This document shows, piece by piece, positions 9,202 through 18,183 of a DNA stretch of 64,000 bases. The position numbers were made by a program, and so were the translations under genes. Each line of letters begins with the position of its first letter. The first letter of the stretch is position 1. Below the pieces are notes generated by a model. The model saw only the letters and a program-made list of their open reading frames with translations, ran no database searches and was not told the origin of the DNA. The stretch is taken from positions 1,674,001-1,738,000 of the forward strand of contig CBDCGC010000003.1 in the NCBI GenBank assembly GCA_965216585.1. The letters are read 5' to 3'. The stretch is from CADEER01 sp965216585 (GTDB lineage: Bacteria > Desulfobacterota > Binatia > HRBIN30 > CADEER01).

Positions 9202-10653
9202 ATGTCGATTTCGCGCCGGTTCTGGTCGGCGGCGGAAAACATCCATGAAGAGGCCGGGCTGATGCGGACCTGGGAGGTTTCCGAGCTGGAAGAGTGGGAC
9301 CTGCGCATCCGCGAATTGGTCGACGGCTTCGGCCTGCGCTGCCATCCGCAGGAGTTCGAGATCTGCGACCACAACCAGATGCTCGGCTACATGGCCTACT
9401 CGGGCATGCCGTCGCACTACCCGCACTGGTCCTACGGCAAGTCTTTCGAAAAGCTGAAGACGCTCTACAACCACGGAGTCTCGGGCCTGCCCTACGAGAT
9501 GGTGATCAACTCCAACCCGTCGCTGGCCTATCTGATGCGCGACAACTCGCTGCTGCTGCAGATTCTCACCATCGCGCACGTCTACGGCCACAACGACTTC
9601 TTTCGCAACAACCGCACGTTCGCGACGACCAATCCAGAGTATACGATCAGCGGCTTCAAGGCGCGGGCGACGCGCGTGCGACGCTACGTCGAAGACCCGA
9701 CGATCGGCCTCGAGCGTGTCGAGCCGGTTTTCGACGCGGCCCACGCCTTGTCGATGCAGTGCCGCCGCAATCTCGCCATCCGCAAACAAAGCCGTGCTGA
9801 AGAGCGCCAGGCGGTATTTGATGCGGCGCAGCCGGCGATCGACCCGTTCGGCAGCGTTCACGCCAAGCCGGAATACGTCGAGCCCAACATGCTCCGCAAT
9901 CCGCCCGAGCCGGATGAGGACATCCTGCTCTTCGTCCGCGACAACAACCCCTACCTGAGCGAGTGGGAGCAGGATCTGCTCACCATCGTCCACGAGGAGG
10001 CGCAGTACTTCCTACCGCAGATCGAAACCAAGATCATGAACGAGGGATGGGCGTCGTTCTGGCACCAGAAGATCCTCCAGACTCTCGAGCTGCCGCCCGA
10101 GCTGCACGTCGAGTTCCTGGTCCGACACAATCAGGTAGTCTGCCCGCACGAAGGCAGCCTGAATCCCTACCACGTCGGTATCAAGATCTGGCAGCACCTC
10201 GCCGAACGATGCGAGAAGAACGACGACGGCCTCGACTACCTCTTCGAGGTCCGCGAATCCGACCGCGACGCGTCGTTCCTGCGCCGCCATCTGAGTGAAG
10301 AGCTCATGGCCGAGCTCGATCTCTTTCAGTACGGCCCGCAAGGCGATGACCTCGTCGTCAGCGAGGTGTCCGACGAGGACGGCTGGAAGAAGGTGCGCGA
10401 CACCCTGGTCTCGAGCGTCGGATCGAACACCTTGCCCGTCATTCGCGTCGCCGACGGCGACTGCGGCGGCAAGCGCACGCTGCTACTCGAGCACGTACAC
10501 GACGGGCGTGACCTGCATCCCGCCTACGCCGAAAAGACCCTCGCCTTCGTCCACCGCCTGTGGGCACACGAAGTGCTGCTCGACACCGTCGTCGACGGGA
10601 CCCCCACCCGCCTCGTCCACAACGACACCGGCTACACCACCCGCGCCGCCTGA
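9202..10653 (+). CDS. spoVR: SpoVR family protein
   Basis: 483 residues. The N-terminal family signature is present (GMPSHYPHWSYGKSFE after a YMAYSGMP stretch), along with the later conserved HEEAQYFLPQIETKIMNEGW and NPYHVG segments. In Bacillus SpoVR affects cortex formation. In non-sporulating Gram-negatives (YcgB) it travels with PrkA and YhbH and its role is unknown. No strong ribosome binding site precedes 9202; an ATG at 9262 inside the frame would also keep the family domain. It ends the cluster, converging on ispF. Confidence 0.93.
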   Translation: MSISRRFWSAAENIHEEAGLMRTWEVSELEEWDLRIRELVDGFGLRCHPQEFEICDHNQMLGYMAYSGMPSHYPHWSYGKSFEKLKTLYNHGVSGLPYEMVINSNPSLAYLMRDNSLLLQILTIAHVYGHNDFFRNNRTFATTNPEYTISGFKARATRVRRYVEDPTIGLERVEPVFDAAHALSMQCRRNLAIRKQSRAEERQAVFDAAQPAIDPFGSVHAKPEYVEPNMLRNPPEPDEDILLFVRDNNPYLSEWEQDLLTIVHEEAQYFLPQIETKIMNEGWASFWHQKILQTLELPPELHVEFLVRHNQVVCPHEGSLNPYHVGIKIWQHLAERCEKNDDGLDYLFEVRESDRDASFLRRHLSEELMAELDLFQYGPQGDDLVVSEVSDEDGWKKVRDTLVSSVGSNTLPVIRVADGDCGGKRTLLLEHVHDGRDLHPAYAEKTLAFVHRLWAHEVLLDTVVDGTPTRLVHNDTGYTTRAA

Positions 10654-10679
10654 GCGGCGCGTTCGAACCCGGGGGTGCG

Positions 10680-11159
10680 CTACCCGACTGGCACCAAACC
10701 GACGACCGCCATTGCCGATACCGCTTCGCCGCGGCCGATGTCGCCCAGCCCCTCGTTGGTCTTGGCTTTGACGCTCACCGACTCGGGCGCGGTCTCGAGG
10801 ATCTCGGCGACGCGTTTGCGCATCGTCTCGCGGTGCGGCGCGAGCTTCGGTCGTTCGAGCACCACCGTCACATCGGCGTTGCCGATCTCGTAGCCACGCT
10901 CGCCGGCCAGGCGCAGCGCCTCGCCGACAAAGACCGCGCTATCGGCTCCTTTCCAGCGGGGGTCGGTGTCGGAGAAGTGCGCGCCGATGTCGCCCGCCCC
11001 GAGGGCGCCGAGGATCGCATCGGTCAGCGCGTGCAGGACGACGTCGCCGTCGGAGTGGCCCTGCGCGCGGCGGTCGTGCGCGACGTCGATGCCGCCGAGG
11101 CGCAGCGGACCGCCCTCGACCAGCCGGTGCAGGTCCCAACCCTGCCCGACACGAGCCAC
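10680..11159 (-). CDS. ispF: 2-C-methyl-D-erythritol 2,4-cyclodiphosphate synthase
   Basis: 159 residues. It catalyses ring closure in the non-mevalonate isoprenoid pathway. The GTG at 11159 gives the normal family start (ARVGQGWDLHRL), placing the zinc ligands Asp and His of DLH near residues 9-11. The GHSDGDVVLHAL segment and the C-terminal KAKTNEGLGDIGRGE are intact. The frame is open further upstream, but that part lies within moeA and looks like a shadow. The gene starts 17 bases after the moeA stop. ispD, its common partner, is not in the window. Confidence 0.92.
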   Translation of the reverse strand: MARVGQGWDLHRLVEGGPLRLGGIDVAHDRRAQGHSDGDVVLHALTDAILGALGAGDIGAHFSDTDPRWKGADSAVFVGEALRLAGERGYEIGNADVTVVLERPKLAPHRETMRKRVAEILETAPESVSVKAKTNEGLGDIGRGEAVSAMAVVGLVPVG

Positions 11160-11176
11160 GGGTCGATCGGCCCGGC

Positions 11177-12418
11177 TCAAAACGGCGACTCCGCCGCGGC
11201 ATTCGCGGCGCGCAGCCGCAGCACTGCAACGCGCTCGCCCGCCCGTACACGCGCCTGCCCCTTGCCGACGATCATCAGTGCATCGCCGAGCGAAAGCGAA
11301 CGCAGCACACCCGAGCTCTGCGAGCCGGTGCTGCGCACGCGCGGCGATCCACTCGGTCCCTCCAGCGTGCAACGGACGAACTCCGTCATCGCCTCGGCGC
11401 TGCGAACGTCTTCACTCAGCTCCGCTTCGATGACCGGCAGGTGAACCTCGCCGAGGCCGAGCATCGCTCGCAGCGCCGGCACGACATAGACGTAGAAACA
11501 GACGAGCGACGACACCGGGTTTCCAGGTAGGCCAAAGACCGGCGTCGTACCGCACTTGCCGAAGGAGAGCGGCTTGCCCGGTTTCTGCGCGACCTTCCAG
11601 AAGGCTTCGTCGTAGCCGAGATCGGCGAGAATCGAACGCACGTAGTCGAAGTTGCCGACCGACACGCCTCCCGTCGACAGCAGCATGTCGGCCTGCACGC
11701 CGCGCGTAAATGCGTCGCGCAGTTGCTCCGGCTCGTCGCGAACGATGCCGATGACCACCGCCTCGCCACCGACTTCTTCCACCGCCGCAGCCAGCGTATA
11801 GGCATTGCTGTTGACGATCTGTCCCGGACCGAGCGGTTGCCCGAGCTCGACGAGCTCGTCGCCGGTTGCGATGATCGCCACACGCGGCCGGCGCGCCACC
11901 CGCACCGTCGCAAAACCGACCGACGCGAGCACTCCGATGTCGGCCGGGCCGATCACGCGACCGGGCGAAAAGACGACCTCGCCGGCGCGCACATCCTCGC
12001 CGGGATGGCGAATGTTGGCCCCGTGGTCGATGGCGGCGCGCACCGAAACGCGGTCGCCATCAAGGCCGGTGTCTTCGACGCGCACCACCGTGTCGGCACC
12101 CTCGGGCACCGGCGCTCCGGTCATGATCTGGGAGGCCTGTCCCGCAGCGACGGCGCGCTGCCCGACCGAGCCCGCCCCAATGGTTTCGATGATGCTCAAC
12201 CAAACAGGTTCCTCCATCTTCGCCCGCGCGATGTCCTCCGCGCGCACCGCAAATCCATCCATCGCCGAGTTGCGAAAGGGCGGCACGTCGCGCGGAGAGC
12301 AAATCTCCTCGCTCAAGACGCGGCCGCGCGCCGCCGGCAGCGCCGCCATTTCTCCCTCGACACGGGGTAGATCTCCCAGCACCAGGCGCAGCGCCTCTCC
12401 CACCTCGATCATCGCCAT
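11177..12418 (-). CDS. moeA: Molybdopterin molybdenumtransferase
   Basis: 413 residues. It inserts molybdate into adenylylated molybdopterin. Family motifs in order: RNSAMDGFAV, a long beta-rich domain, IIATGDELVE, NSNAY, LLSTGGVSVGNFDYV, QKPGKPLSFG, LPGNPVSSL, and a C-terminal beta domain. The start region reads GTG ATG GCG ATG (12421, 12418, 12412); 12418 is taken without a decisive ribosome binding site. It shares the intergenic region with ntrB and probably forms one transcript with ispF. Confidence 0.92.
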   Translation of the reverse strand: MAMIEVGEALRLVLGDLPRVEGEMAALPAARGRVLSEEICSPRDVPPFRNSAMDGFAVRAEDIARAKMEEPVWLSIIETIGAGSVGQRAVAAGQASQIMTGAPVPEGADTVVRVEDTGLDGDRVSVRAAIDHGANIRHPGEDVRAGEVVFSPGRVIGPADIGVLASVGFATVRVARRPRVAIIATGDELVELGQPLGPGQIVNSNAYTLAAAVEEVGGEAVVIGIVRDEPEQLRDAFTRGVQADMLLSTGGVSVGNFDYVRSILADLGYDEAFWKVAQKPGKPLSFGKCGTTPVFGLPGNPVSSLVCFYVYVVPALRAMLGLGEVHLPVIEAELSEDVRSAEAMTEFVRCTLEGPSGSPRVRSTGSQSSGVLRSLSLGDALMIVGKGQARVRAGERVAVLRLRAANAAAESPF

Positions 12419-12451
12419 CACTCTGTGGCGAAGCCCGGACGGCTGTCAATG

Positions 12452-12507
12452 CAAGGTTCCCAAGGTTCCCCATGTCCCTGCCAATGTCCCTGCCAATGTC
12501 CTTGCTC
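12452..12507. repeat. Two short tandem repeats between moeA and ntrB
   Basis: CAAGGTTCC occurs twice in tandem (12452-12469), followed by a 12-base unit ATGTCCCTGCCA present twice exactly and a third time with changes (12472-12507). It sits between the divergent starts of moeA and ntrB, so it may lie within or near their promoters. Confidence 0.8.
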
Positions 12508-12548
12508 AATGTTGAGGTCGAAGCGACCTGTGCTAGCCTCCGCCATTC

Positions 12549-13712
12549 ATGGGCGCGTTGCCACAAGCGAGCGATCCGGTGCAAGCCGATCAGGTCCGCA
12601 CCACGCTGTGGGAGAAGGTCCTGCGTCATTTCAAAGACGCCGTCGTAGTGCTCGGTCGCGATTCTTCCATCGTTCTCTTCAACCAGGCGGCCGAGGAGCT
12701 GACCCGGCTGCCACGAGCCCGTGTGCTCGGCAAGCGCTGCCAGGACGTCTTCCCCGAGTCGCCGGTCGTCGCCGAGATGGTCGAGCGGGCGTGCCGACTG
12801 CGACAGAGTGAAACACGCAGCGGAGAGCGGTTGCGGGCGCGCGGGCGTTGGCTGCCGGTGCGCATCACCTGTGTTCCGCTGTGGGACGAAGACGTAGAGA
12901 TCGACGGCACCGTACTGGTCATCCAGGACCTGAGCTACCAGATGGCACTCGAGGAAGCGGCCCGCCGAAACGAGAGCCTGGTCCGACTGGGCACGCTGGT
13001 GGCGGGCCTGGCGCACGAAGTACGCAATCCCCTCGCCGGTATCAAAGGCGCCGCTCAGTTGCTTGCCCAACGAGCTCCCGACGACACCGAGCTCGCCGAA
13101 TACACGGAGGTGATCTCCGGCGAGGCCGACCGCCTCAGCGACCTGGTCGAAGACATGCTGCAGCTCGGAGCGCCGCCCAAGCCGCAACTCGCAGCGGTCA
13201 ACGTCCACCGCGCGCTGCGCAGAGCGCTTTCGACACTCGATCCGGAGCTGCGCGAAAACGGACTATCGGTGGTATGCGATCTCGATCCCAGCCTACCGGA
13301 AACCATGGCCGACCTCGGTCAATTGCAACAGGTACTGCTCAATCTACTCAAGAACGCGATCGATGCACTCACCGGTACCGGCGATCCGCGCGAGATCACC
13401 GTCGTCACCAAGATGGAAACCGACTACCGCATCATGCGCGGTCCAACAGGCGCACAAAGCTATCTGCGCATCGAGGTCAACGACACCGGGCCGGGAATGG
13501 ATGCCGATACCAGCGGGCGCGTGTTCGAGCCCTTCTTCACCACCAAGGACAAGGGAACGGGCCTCGGCCTCGCCATCGCACAGCGCATCGTCGCCGACCA
13601 CGGAGGCACTCTGCGGGTCTTTCCCGCCGACGGAGGCGGCACCAGCGTGCGCATTTCGCTGCCGATCTGGCGCGGCAGCGGCGATGAGGGAGCGCGGGGC
13701 GATGGAGACTAA
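12549..13712 (+). CDS. ntrB: NtrB-type sensor histidine kinase
   Basis: 387 residues, soluble, with no transmembrane segment. A PAS domain occupies residues ~15-125 (FKDAVVVLGRDSSIVLFNQA). The dimerisation/phosphoacceptor helix follows with His156 in LAHEVRNPLAGIKGAAQLL. The ATPase domain has its N box (NLLKNAIDAL), DTGPGMD, and GTGLGLAIAQRIV. This is the NtrB architecture, which phosphorylates NtrC in nitrogen control. The gene overlaps ntrC by 11 bases. No glnA, glnB or nitrogen gene is in the window, so the nitrogen role rests on family resemblance alone. Confidence 0.9.
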   Translation: MGALPQASDPVQADQVRTTLWEKVLRHFKDAVVVLGRDSSIVLFNQAAEELTRLPRARVLGKRCQDVFPESPVVAEMVERACRLRQSETRSGERLRARGRWLPVRITCVPLWDEDVEIDGTVLVIQDLSYQMALEEAARRNESLVRLGTLVAGLAHEVRNPLAGIKGAAQLLAQRAPDDTELAEYTEVISGEADRLSDLVEDMLQLGAPPKPQLAAVNVHRALRRALSTLDPELRENGLSVVCDLDPSLPETMADLGQLQQVLLNLLKNAIDALTGTGDPREITVVTKMETDYRIMRGPTGAQSYLRIEVNDTGPGMDADTSGRVFEPFFTTKDKGTGLGLAIAQRIVADHGGTLRVFPADGGGTSVRISLPIWRGSGDEGARGDGD

Positions 13713-15144
13713 CGCCGCCACCATCCTCGTCGCCGACGACGAAGCCTCGATCCGCTGGGTGCTCGCCAAAGCCCTCGAGGAATCCGGCTACCTCGTCGTG
13801 CAGGCTGAATCGGGAACCGAGGCTCTCGAACGGCTGAACGAGCGATTGATCGACGTCGCCTTCGTCGATTTGCGCATGCCGGGCGACGACGGACTCTCGG
13901 TTCTGCGCAAAGCACGCGAGGCCGACATCGACGCGCCGATCGTCATCGTCACCGCGCAGAACACGATGGACAACGCCATCGAGGCGATGAAGCAAGGAGC
14001 GTTCGACTACGTCACCAAACCGTTCAACATCGACGAGGTGCGCGCCATCGCCGCCAAAGCGCTCGAGATGGCGCGCATGTCGACCGATCTTCACCGCCTG
14101 CAGCGCGAAGTGCGCCAGCGCTACGAGCCCGGCGTCGGACTGGTCGGCAGCAGTCCGCAGATGCAGGAGATCTACAAAACCATCGGCCGCGTTGCCAACA
14201 ACGATGCAACCGTCTTGATCGAAGGCGAGAGCGGCACCGGCAAGGAGCTCATTGCCAAGGTTTTACACTACCACTCCGTCCGCTGGTCGGGGCCGTTCGT
14301 CGCCGTCAACTGCTCCGCCATCCCACGCGACCTGCTGGAGAGCGAGCTCTTCGGACACGAACGCGGCGCTTTCACCGGCGCCACCGAGCAACGCCCGGGC
14401 AAGTTCGAACAAGCCCAAGGCGGCACCCTCTTTCTCGACGAGATTGGCGACATGCCTCTCGAGCTACAGGCAAAGTTGCTGCGCGTTCTGCAGGAGCGAG
14501 AAGTCACCCGACTCGGCGGCAACGAGATCATTCCGGTGACCTGTCGAGTGCTCGCCGCCACCAACCAAAGCCTCGACCAGGCGGTGCGCGAAGAGCGTTT
14601 TCGCGAGGACCTGCTCTTCCGCCTCAAGGTCGTACCGATTCACGTGCCGCCGCTGCGCGAACGCAGCGCTGACGTCGCCGAGCTCGTCGACTTCTTCCTC
14701 GCCAAGATCAACACTGAAATGGGCACACAGATCACGGCGATCTCCAAGGCCGCGCGCGACCAACTGAGGGCACACCCGTGGCCGGGCAACGTGCGCGAGC
14801 TGGAGAATACCCTGATCCGCTCGGCCGTCCTGGCCGCCGGACCGACTCTGATGCCGCACGACCTGGTGTTGACCACCGAGCAGCCGCCGCTGGCTGCAGC
14901 CGGCACCTTCGAAGACATCGTACGAAGCGAAGCCGAGAGCCTTCTCAACCGCAGCACCGGCACTACCGCCGATCTCTACGATCGAATCGTCGAACGCATC
15001 GAGCGTCCACTCATCGAGCTCGCTCTCGAAAAGACCGGCGGCAACCAGGTCCAAGCGGCGAGCCTGCTCGGCATCAACCGCAACACCTTGCGCAAGAAAA
15101 TCACCGCACTCGGTATCGACCCGCGCGGTGCAATCGCAAAGTGA
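13702..15144 (+). CDS. ntrC: NtrC-type sigma-54-dependent response regulator
   Basis: 480 residues. The receiver domain begins ILVADDEASIRWVL and has phospho-acceptor Asp56 in VDLRMPG. The AAA+ domain has Walker A GESGTGKE, the sigma-54 contact loop GAFTGAT, LFLDEIGDMPLELQ, and the arginine-finger region. The C-terminal Fis-type helix-turn-helix contains NQVQAASLLGINRNTLRKK. ATG 13702 overlaps the ntrB stop; an upstream in-frame ATG at 13684 is possible. It activates sigma-54 promoters when phosphorylated by its partner kinase. Confidence 0.93.
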   Translation: METNAATILVADDEASIRWVLAKALEESGYLVVQAESGTEALERLNERLIDVAFVDLRMPGDDGLSVLRKAREADIDAPIVIVTAQNTMDNAIEAMKQGAFDYVTKPFNIDEVRAIAAKALEMARMSTDLHRLQREVRQRYEPGVGLVGSSPQMQEIYKTIGRVANNDATVLIEGESGTGKELIAKVLHYHSVRWSGPFVAVNCSAIPRDLLESELFGHERGAFTGATEQRPGKFEQAQGGTLFLDEIGDMPLELQAKLLRVLQEREVTRLGGNEIIPVTCRVLAATNQSLDQAVREERFREDLLFRLKVVPIHVPPLRERSADVAELVDFFLAKINTEMGTQITAISKAARDQLRAHPWPGNVRELENTLIRSAVLAAGPTLMPHDLVLTTEQPPLAAAGTFEDIVRSEAESLLNRSTGTTADLYDRIVERIERPLIELALEKTGGNQVQAASLLGINRNTLRKKITALGIDPRGAIAK

Positions 15145-15170
15145 ACGCGGATGGCTCCGCACCACGGAGT

Positions 15171-15343
15171 AAAAATTGTTCACCACGGAGGCTTCACGGA
15201 GATCCACGGAGAGAAAACTTCAACCGCGGAGGCTTCACGGAGATCCACGGAGAGAAAACTTCAACCGCGGAGTGTTCACGGAGATCCACGGAGAAAAGAC
15301 TTCAACCACGGAGGCTCTACGAGGCTCCACGGCGAAACTCTCG
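15171..15343 (+). repeat. Array of 41-bp tandem repeats (CACGGAGATCCACGGAGA family)
   Basis: Three near-identical units with a 41-base period start at 15195, 15236 and 15277, each containing CACGGAGATCCACGGAGA and AACTTCAACC. A degenerate partial unit follows to ~15343 and a partial copy precedes. The array lies immediately after the ntrC stop. Short open frames through it are repeat-encoded and not counted as genes. The same family occurs in reverse orientation at 16140-16597. Confidence 0.9.
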
Positions 15344-15366
15344 CATGTAAACGGAGTCCTGACGTC

Positions 15367-15389
15367 CCCCCTCCTTGCCAAGGAGGGGG
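15367..15389. repeat. GC-rich perfect palindrome, 10-bp arms
   Basis: CCCCCTCCTT, loop GCC, AAGGAGGGGG. It lies between the 41-bp array and thiE. It could fold as a strong hairpin in RNA, but no T-run follows on either strand, so a classical terminator is not supported. It resembles dispersed palindromic elements seen in intergenic DNA of many GC-rich genomes. Confidence 0.7.
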
Positions 15390-15467
15390 ACAGGGTGTGG
15401 TCGACGGTGGGCGCCCCTTGGTGGTTTTCGAAAGTAGGCTCTCTGCAGGTCAAGGCCAGGGGTAGTG

Positions 15468-16097
15468 ATGACGTTCGTCTTTCCCGGGCGGGTTTACCCA
15501 ATCGTCGGCGATAGCTCCGACGCCCACACGCCTACCGACCTTTGTGAGGCCGTTCTTGCCGGCGGTGCCAAGATCGTTCAATTGCGGCTCAAGCGTGCAC
15601 CCACGGGCTCCATCGTCGAGACCGCGCGACGGTTGAAGCGGCGCTGCGACGCCCACGGTGCAATGCTCATCGTCAACGACCGCACCGACATCGCCAAGCT
15701 CGTCGACGCAGCCGGTGTCCACCTCGGACAGGACGACCTACCAGTCGGCGAAGCGCGCAAGATCCTCGGAACCAACGCCATCATCGGCACCTCCACCCAC
15801 AATCTCGCACAGGTCCAACAAGCCCAACGCGAACGCATCGCCGACTACATCGCCTACGGGCCGGTCTTCGCAACTCAGACGAAAGTGAACCCCGATCCAG
15901 TGCAAGGCCTCGACGCTCTGCGCCAGGCGCGCGCAGCCTGCGCCAAACCCCTGGTCGCCATCGGCGGCATCGACGCGTCCAACATCGCATCCGTCTTCGA
16001 AGCAGGCGCCGATTGCGCAGCCGTCATCAGCGCCGTCTCCGCCAGCCCCGACCCAGGCACGGCGTTGGCAGAGCTCAGCCGAGTGGCCGGCGGCTGA
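15468..16097 (+). CDS. thiE: Thiamine-phosphate synthase
   Basis: 209 residues. It joins HMP-pyrophosphate and THZ-phosphate to form thiamine phosphate. TIM-barrel motifs can be read: IVQLRLKRAP, LIVNDRTDIAKLVDAAGVHLGQDDLP, ADYIAYGPVFATQTK, and PLVAIGGID. ATG 15468 is chosen with AGGGG upstream; a GTG one codon earlier is possible. No thi-box (TPP riboswitch) is visible in the 300 bases upstream and no other thi gene is adjacent. The gene stands alone between two inverted repeat arrays. Confidence 0.92.
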   Translation: MTFVFPGRVYPIVGDSSDAHTPTDLCEAVLAGGAKIVQLRLKRAPTGSIVETARRLKRRCDAHGAMLIVNDRTDIAKLVDAAGVHLGQDDLPVGEARKILGTNAIIGTSTHNLAQVQQAQRERIADYIAYGPVFATQTKVNPDPVQGLDALRQARAACAKPLVAIGGIDASNIASVFEAGADCAAVISAVSASPDPGTALAELSRVAGG

Positions 16098-16139
16098 GGG
16101 AGTACATCAGTACCGACACAACCGAGAGTGGTCCTCACG

Positions 16140-16597
16140 TGGATCTCCGTGAATACTCGGTAGTTGAAGCCTTCTCTCCGTGGTTCAAGATCTCCACTCC
16201 GCCGATCTCCGTGGTTGAAGTCTTCTCTCCGTGGATCTCCGTGTCCTCCGTGGTTCAAGATTTCCTCTCCGCGGATCTCCGTGGTTGAAGTCTTCTCTCC
16301 GTGGATCTCCGTGTCCTCCGTGGTTCAAGATCTCCTCTCCGCGGATCTCCGTGGTTCAGAATCCCTTCTCCGTGGATCTCCGTGTCCTCCGTGGTTCAAG
16401 ATTTCCTCTCCGCGGATCTCCGTGGTTGAAGTCTTCTCTCCGTGGATCTCCGTGCCCTCCGTGGTTCAAGTTTTCTCTCCGTGGATCTCCGTGCCCTCCG
16501 TGGTTCAAGATCTCCTCTCCGCGGATCTCCGTGGTTCAGAATCCCTTCTCCGTGGATCTCCGTGTCCTCCGTGGTTCAAGATTTCCTCTCCGTGGTG
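16140..16597 (-). repeat. Second array of the CACGGAGATC repeat family, inverted relative to 15171-15343
   Basis: GATCTCCGTG occurs 12 times in ~430 bases, alternating with CTCTCCGTGG / CTCTCCGCGG, GTCCTCCGTGG and GTTCAAGAT or GTTGAAGTC. These are the reverse complements of the motifs in the first array. Larger blocks of ~110 and ~180 bases are themselves duplicated (for example the segments starting near 16330 and 16510). It fills the space between the thiE and dnaB stops. Several long open frames cross it only because the repeat has no stop; they are not genes. Confidence 0.9.
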
Positions 16598-16606
16598 ATG
16601 CCGCCG

Positions 16607-18016
16607 TCAGAGTTGGTCGATTTCGTCGCCGCCCATCTCGGCGCCGTCGCTCATCGCCTCGCCTTCGCCGACGAATTCGATTTCGTCGTCGGCGCGATTG
16701 TCGAAACGGGTGTACTCGGCGAAGAAGGTCAGCGGGACAGTCCCCGTCGGGCCGTTGCGCTGCTTGCCGATGATGAGCTCGGCGCTGCGCTCGTCGGCGT
16801 TCTTCTGGTCATAGACCCACTCGCGATAGAGAAACATGATGACGTCGGCGTCCTGCTCGATGGCACCGGACTCGCGCAGGTCGGCCATGACCGGTCGCTT
16901 GTCGGCGCGCTGCTCGACCTGTCGGTTGAGCTGAGAGAGGGCGACCACCGGCACCTGGAGCTCCTTGGCCAGAGCTTTGAGTGAGCGCGAGATGGCCGAG
17001 ATCTCCTGCTCTCGACTGTCGGTGGGGGGCCCCTTCATCAACTGCAGATAGTCGACGATGATCATGCCGAGGTTGACGTCGCGATCGCGCGACAGTCGGC
17101 GCGCCTTGGCGCGCAGCTCGAGGATGCCCAATCCCGGTGTGTCGTCGATGAAGACCGGAGCATCGGAGAGGCGATCGGCGGCGATCGCGAGCTTGGGGTA
17201 GTCGCGTTCGGCCGCGAAACCGGCACGCACCTTCGACTGGTCGACGTGCGCCTCGGAGCACAGCATCCGGAAGACGAGTTGTTCCTTGCCCATCTCGAGT
17301 GAGAACATGCCGACGCCGCACTGATGCTCCTGCGCCGCGTACTGGGCCATGTTCAACGCCAACGCCGTCTTGCCCATGCTCGGGCGCCCGGCGACGATGA
17401 TCAAGTCGCCGGCCTGCAGGCCTGCCGTCTTGCGATCGAGATCGGCGAAGCCGGTCGGCACGCCGGTGACCAGCTCGCGTTTTTCGTAGAGCTGCTCGAC
17501 CGCTTTCATCGACTCGACGACGATGTCGCGCATGCGGAAGAACGATGGCCGCGTCTTGCGCTCGGCAATCTCGTAGACGCGCTGCTCGGCCTCGTCGAGG
17601 AAGGCCTCGACGTCGCCCGGCGATTGGAACGAACGAACGGAAATGTCGTTCATCGTCGTGATCAACGAACGCAGCACCGCTTTGTCTTTGACGATCCGCG
17701 CGTACTGAGCGACGTTGGCCGAGGTCGGCACGCGCTCCGACAGCTCGGCCAGATACGTCGCACCGCCGATCTCGTCGAGCTCGTTGCGACCCTTCAGGTA
17801 GTCGCTCAGGGTGATCAAATCGATGGCTTCACCGCGCTCGTTGAGGGCGATCACCGCATTCATGATCTTGCGATGCCCCTCGCGGTAGAAGTCGTCGGGG
17901 ATCAGGATCTCGACGGCGTTGTCGACGGCATAGTTGTCGACCAGAATACCGCCGAGAACGCCCTCCTCGGCCTCGATGCTGTGCGGAGGGATCTTTCCTT
18001 GCGGCTGCTCTGCCAT
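16607..18016 (-). CDS. dnaB: Replicative DNA helicase
   Basis: 469 residues from ATG 18016, which starts at MAEQPQGKIPPHSIEAE as in other DnaB proteins. The N-terminal dimerisation domain spans ~10-110. The RecA-like helicase domain has Walker A GRPSMGKTALALNMA, GMFSLEM, the Walker B region MIIVDYLQLM, and SQLNRQVE with the downstream LRESGAIEQDAD motif. It unwinds DNA at the replication fork as a hexamer. No intein is present. The terminus abuts the 16.1-16.6 kb repeat array. Confidence 0.96.
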   Translation of the reverse strand: MAEQPQGKIPPHSIEAEEGVLGGILVDNYAVDNAVEILIPDDFYREGHRKIMNAVIALNERGEAIDLITLSDYLKGRNELDEIGGATYLAELSERVPTSANVAQYARIVKDKAVLRSLITTMNDISVRSFQSPGDVEAFLDEAEQRVYEIAERKTRPSFFRMRDIVVESMKAVEQLYEKRELVTGVPTGFADLDRKTAGLQAGDLIIVAGRPSMGKTALALNMAQYAAQEHQCGVGMFSLEMGKEQLVFRMLCSEAHVDQSKVRAGFAAERDYPKLAIAADRLSDAPVFIDDTPGLGILELRAKARRLSRDRDVNLGMIIVDYLQLMKGPPTDSREQEISAISRSLKALAKELQVPVVALSQLNRQVEQRADKRPVMADLRESGAIEQDADVIMFLYREWVYDQKNADERSAELIIGKQRNGPTGTVPLTFFAEYTRFDNRADDEIEFVGEGEAMSDGAEMGGDEIDQL

Positions 18017-18183
18017 CGGGCCGCGCACCATACGGCAAGCACGCCGCGAAATCCAATTTTTTCGGAGATTGTCCGCTCCAGAGCGCCGACGACCCGCTCG
18101 CCCAACGTCGAACACGCCCCGTCAATTCCGATCGAAGTTGAAAATCTTTCACAGTGTGCTGGAATGCGGGGGTGGGGTTGTGG

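Noticed and set aside
15350..15467. TPP riboswitch before thiE
   Set aside because: The conserved thi-box core is not found; only repeat DNA and a GC palindrome are present.
15151..15514. Small proteins encoded across the first repeat array (and others at 16013-16984)
   Set aside because: Their sequence is only the repeat read in several frames; there is no ribosome binding site or family, and several frames are open at once.
15171..16597. CRISPR array
   Set aside because: The units follow one another or are separated by other repeat motifs rather than by unique spacers, and no cas gene is present.
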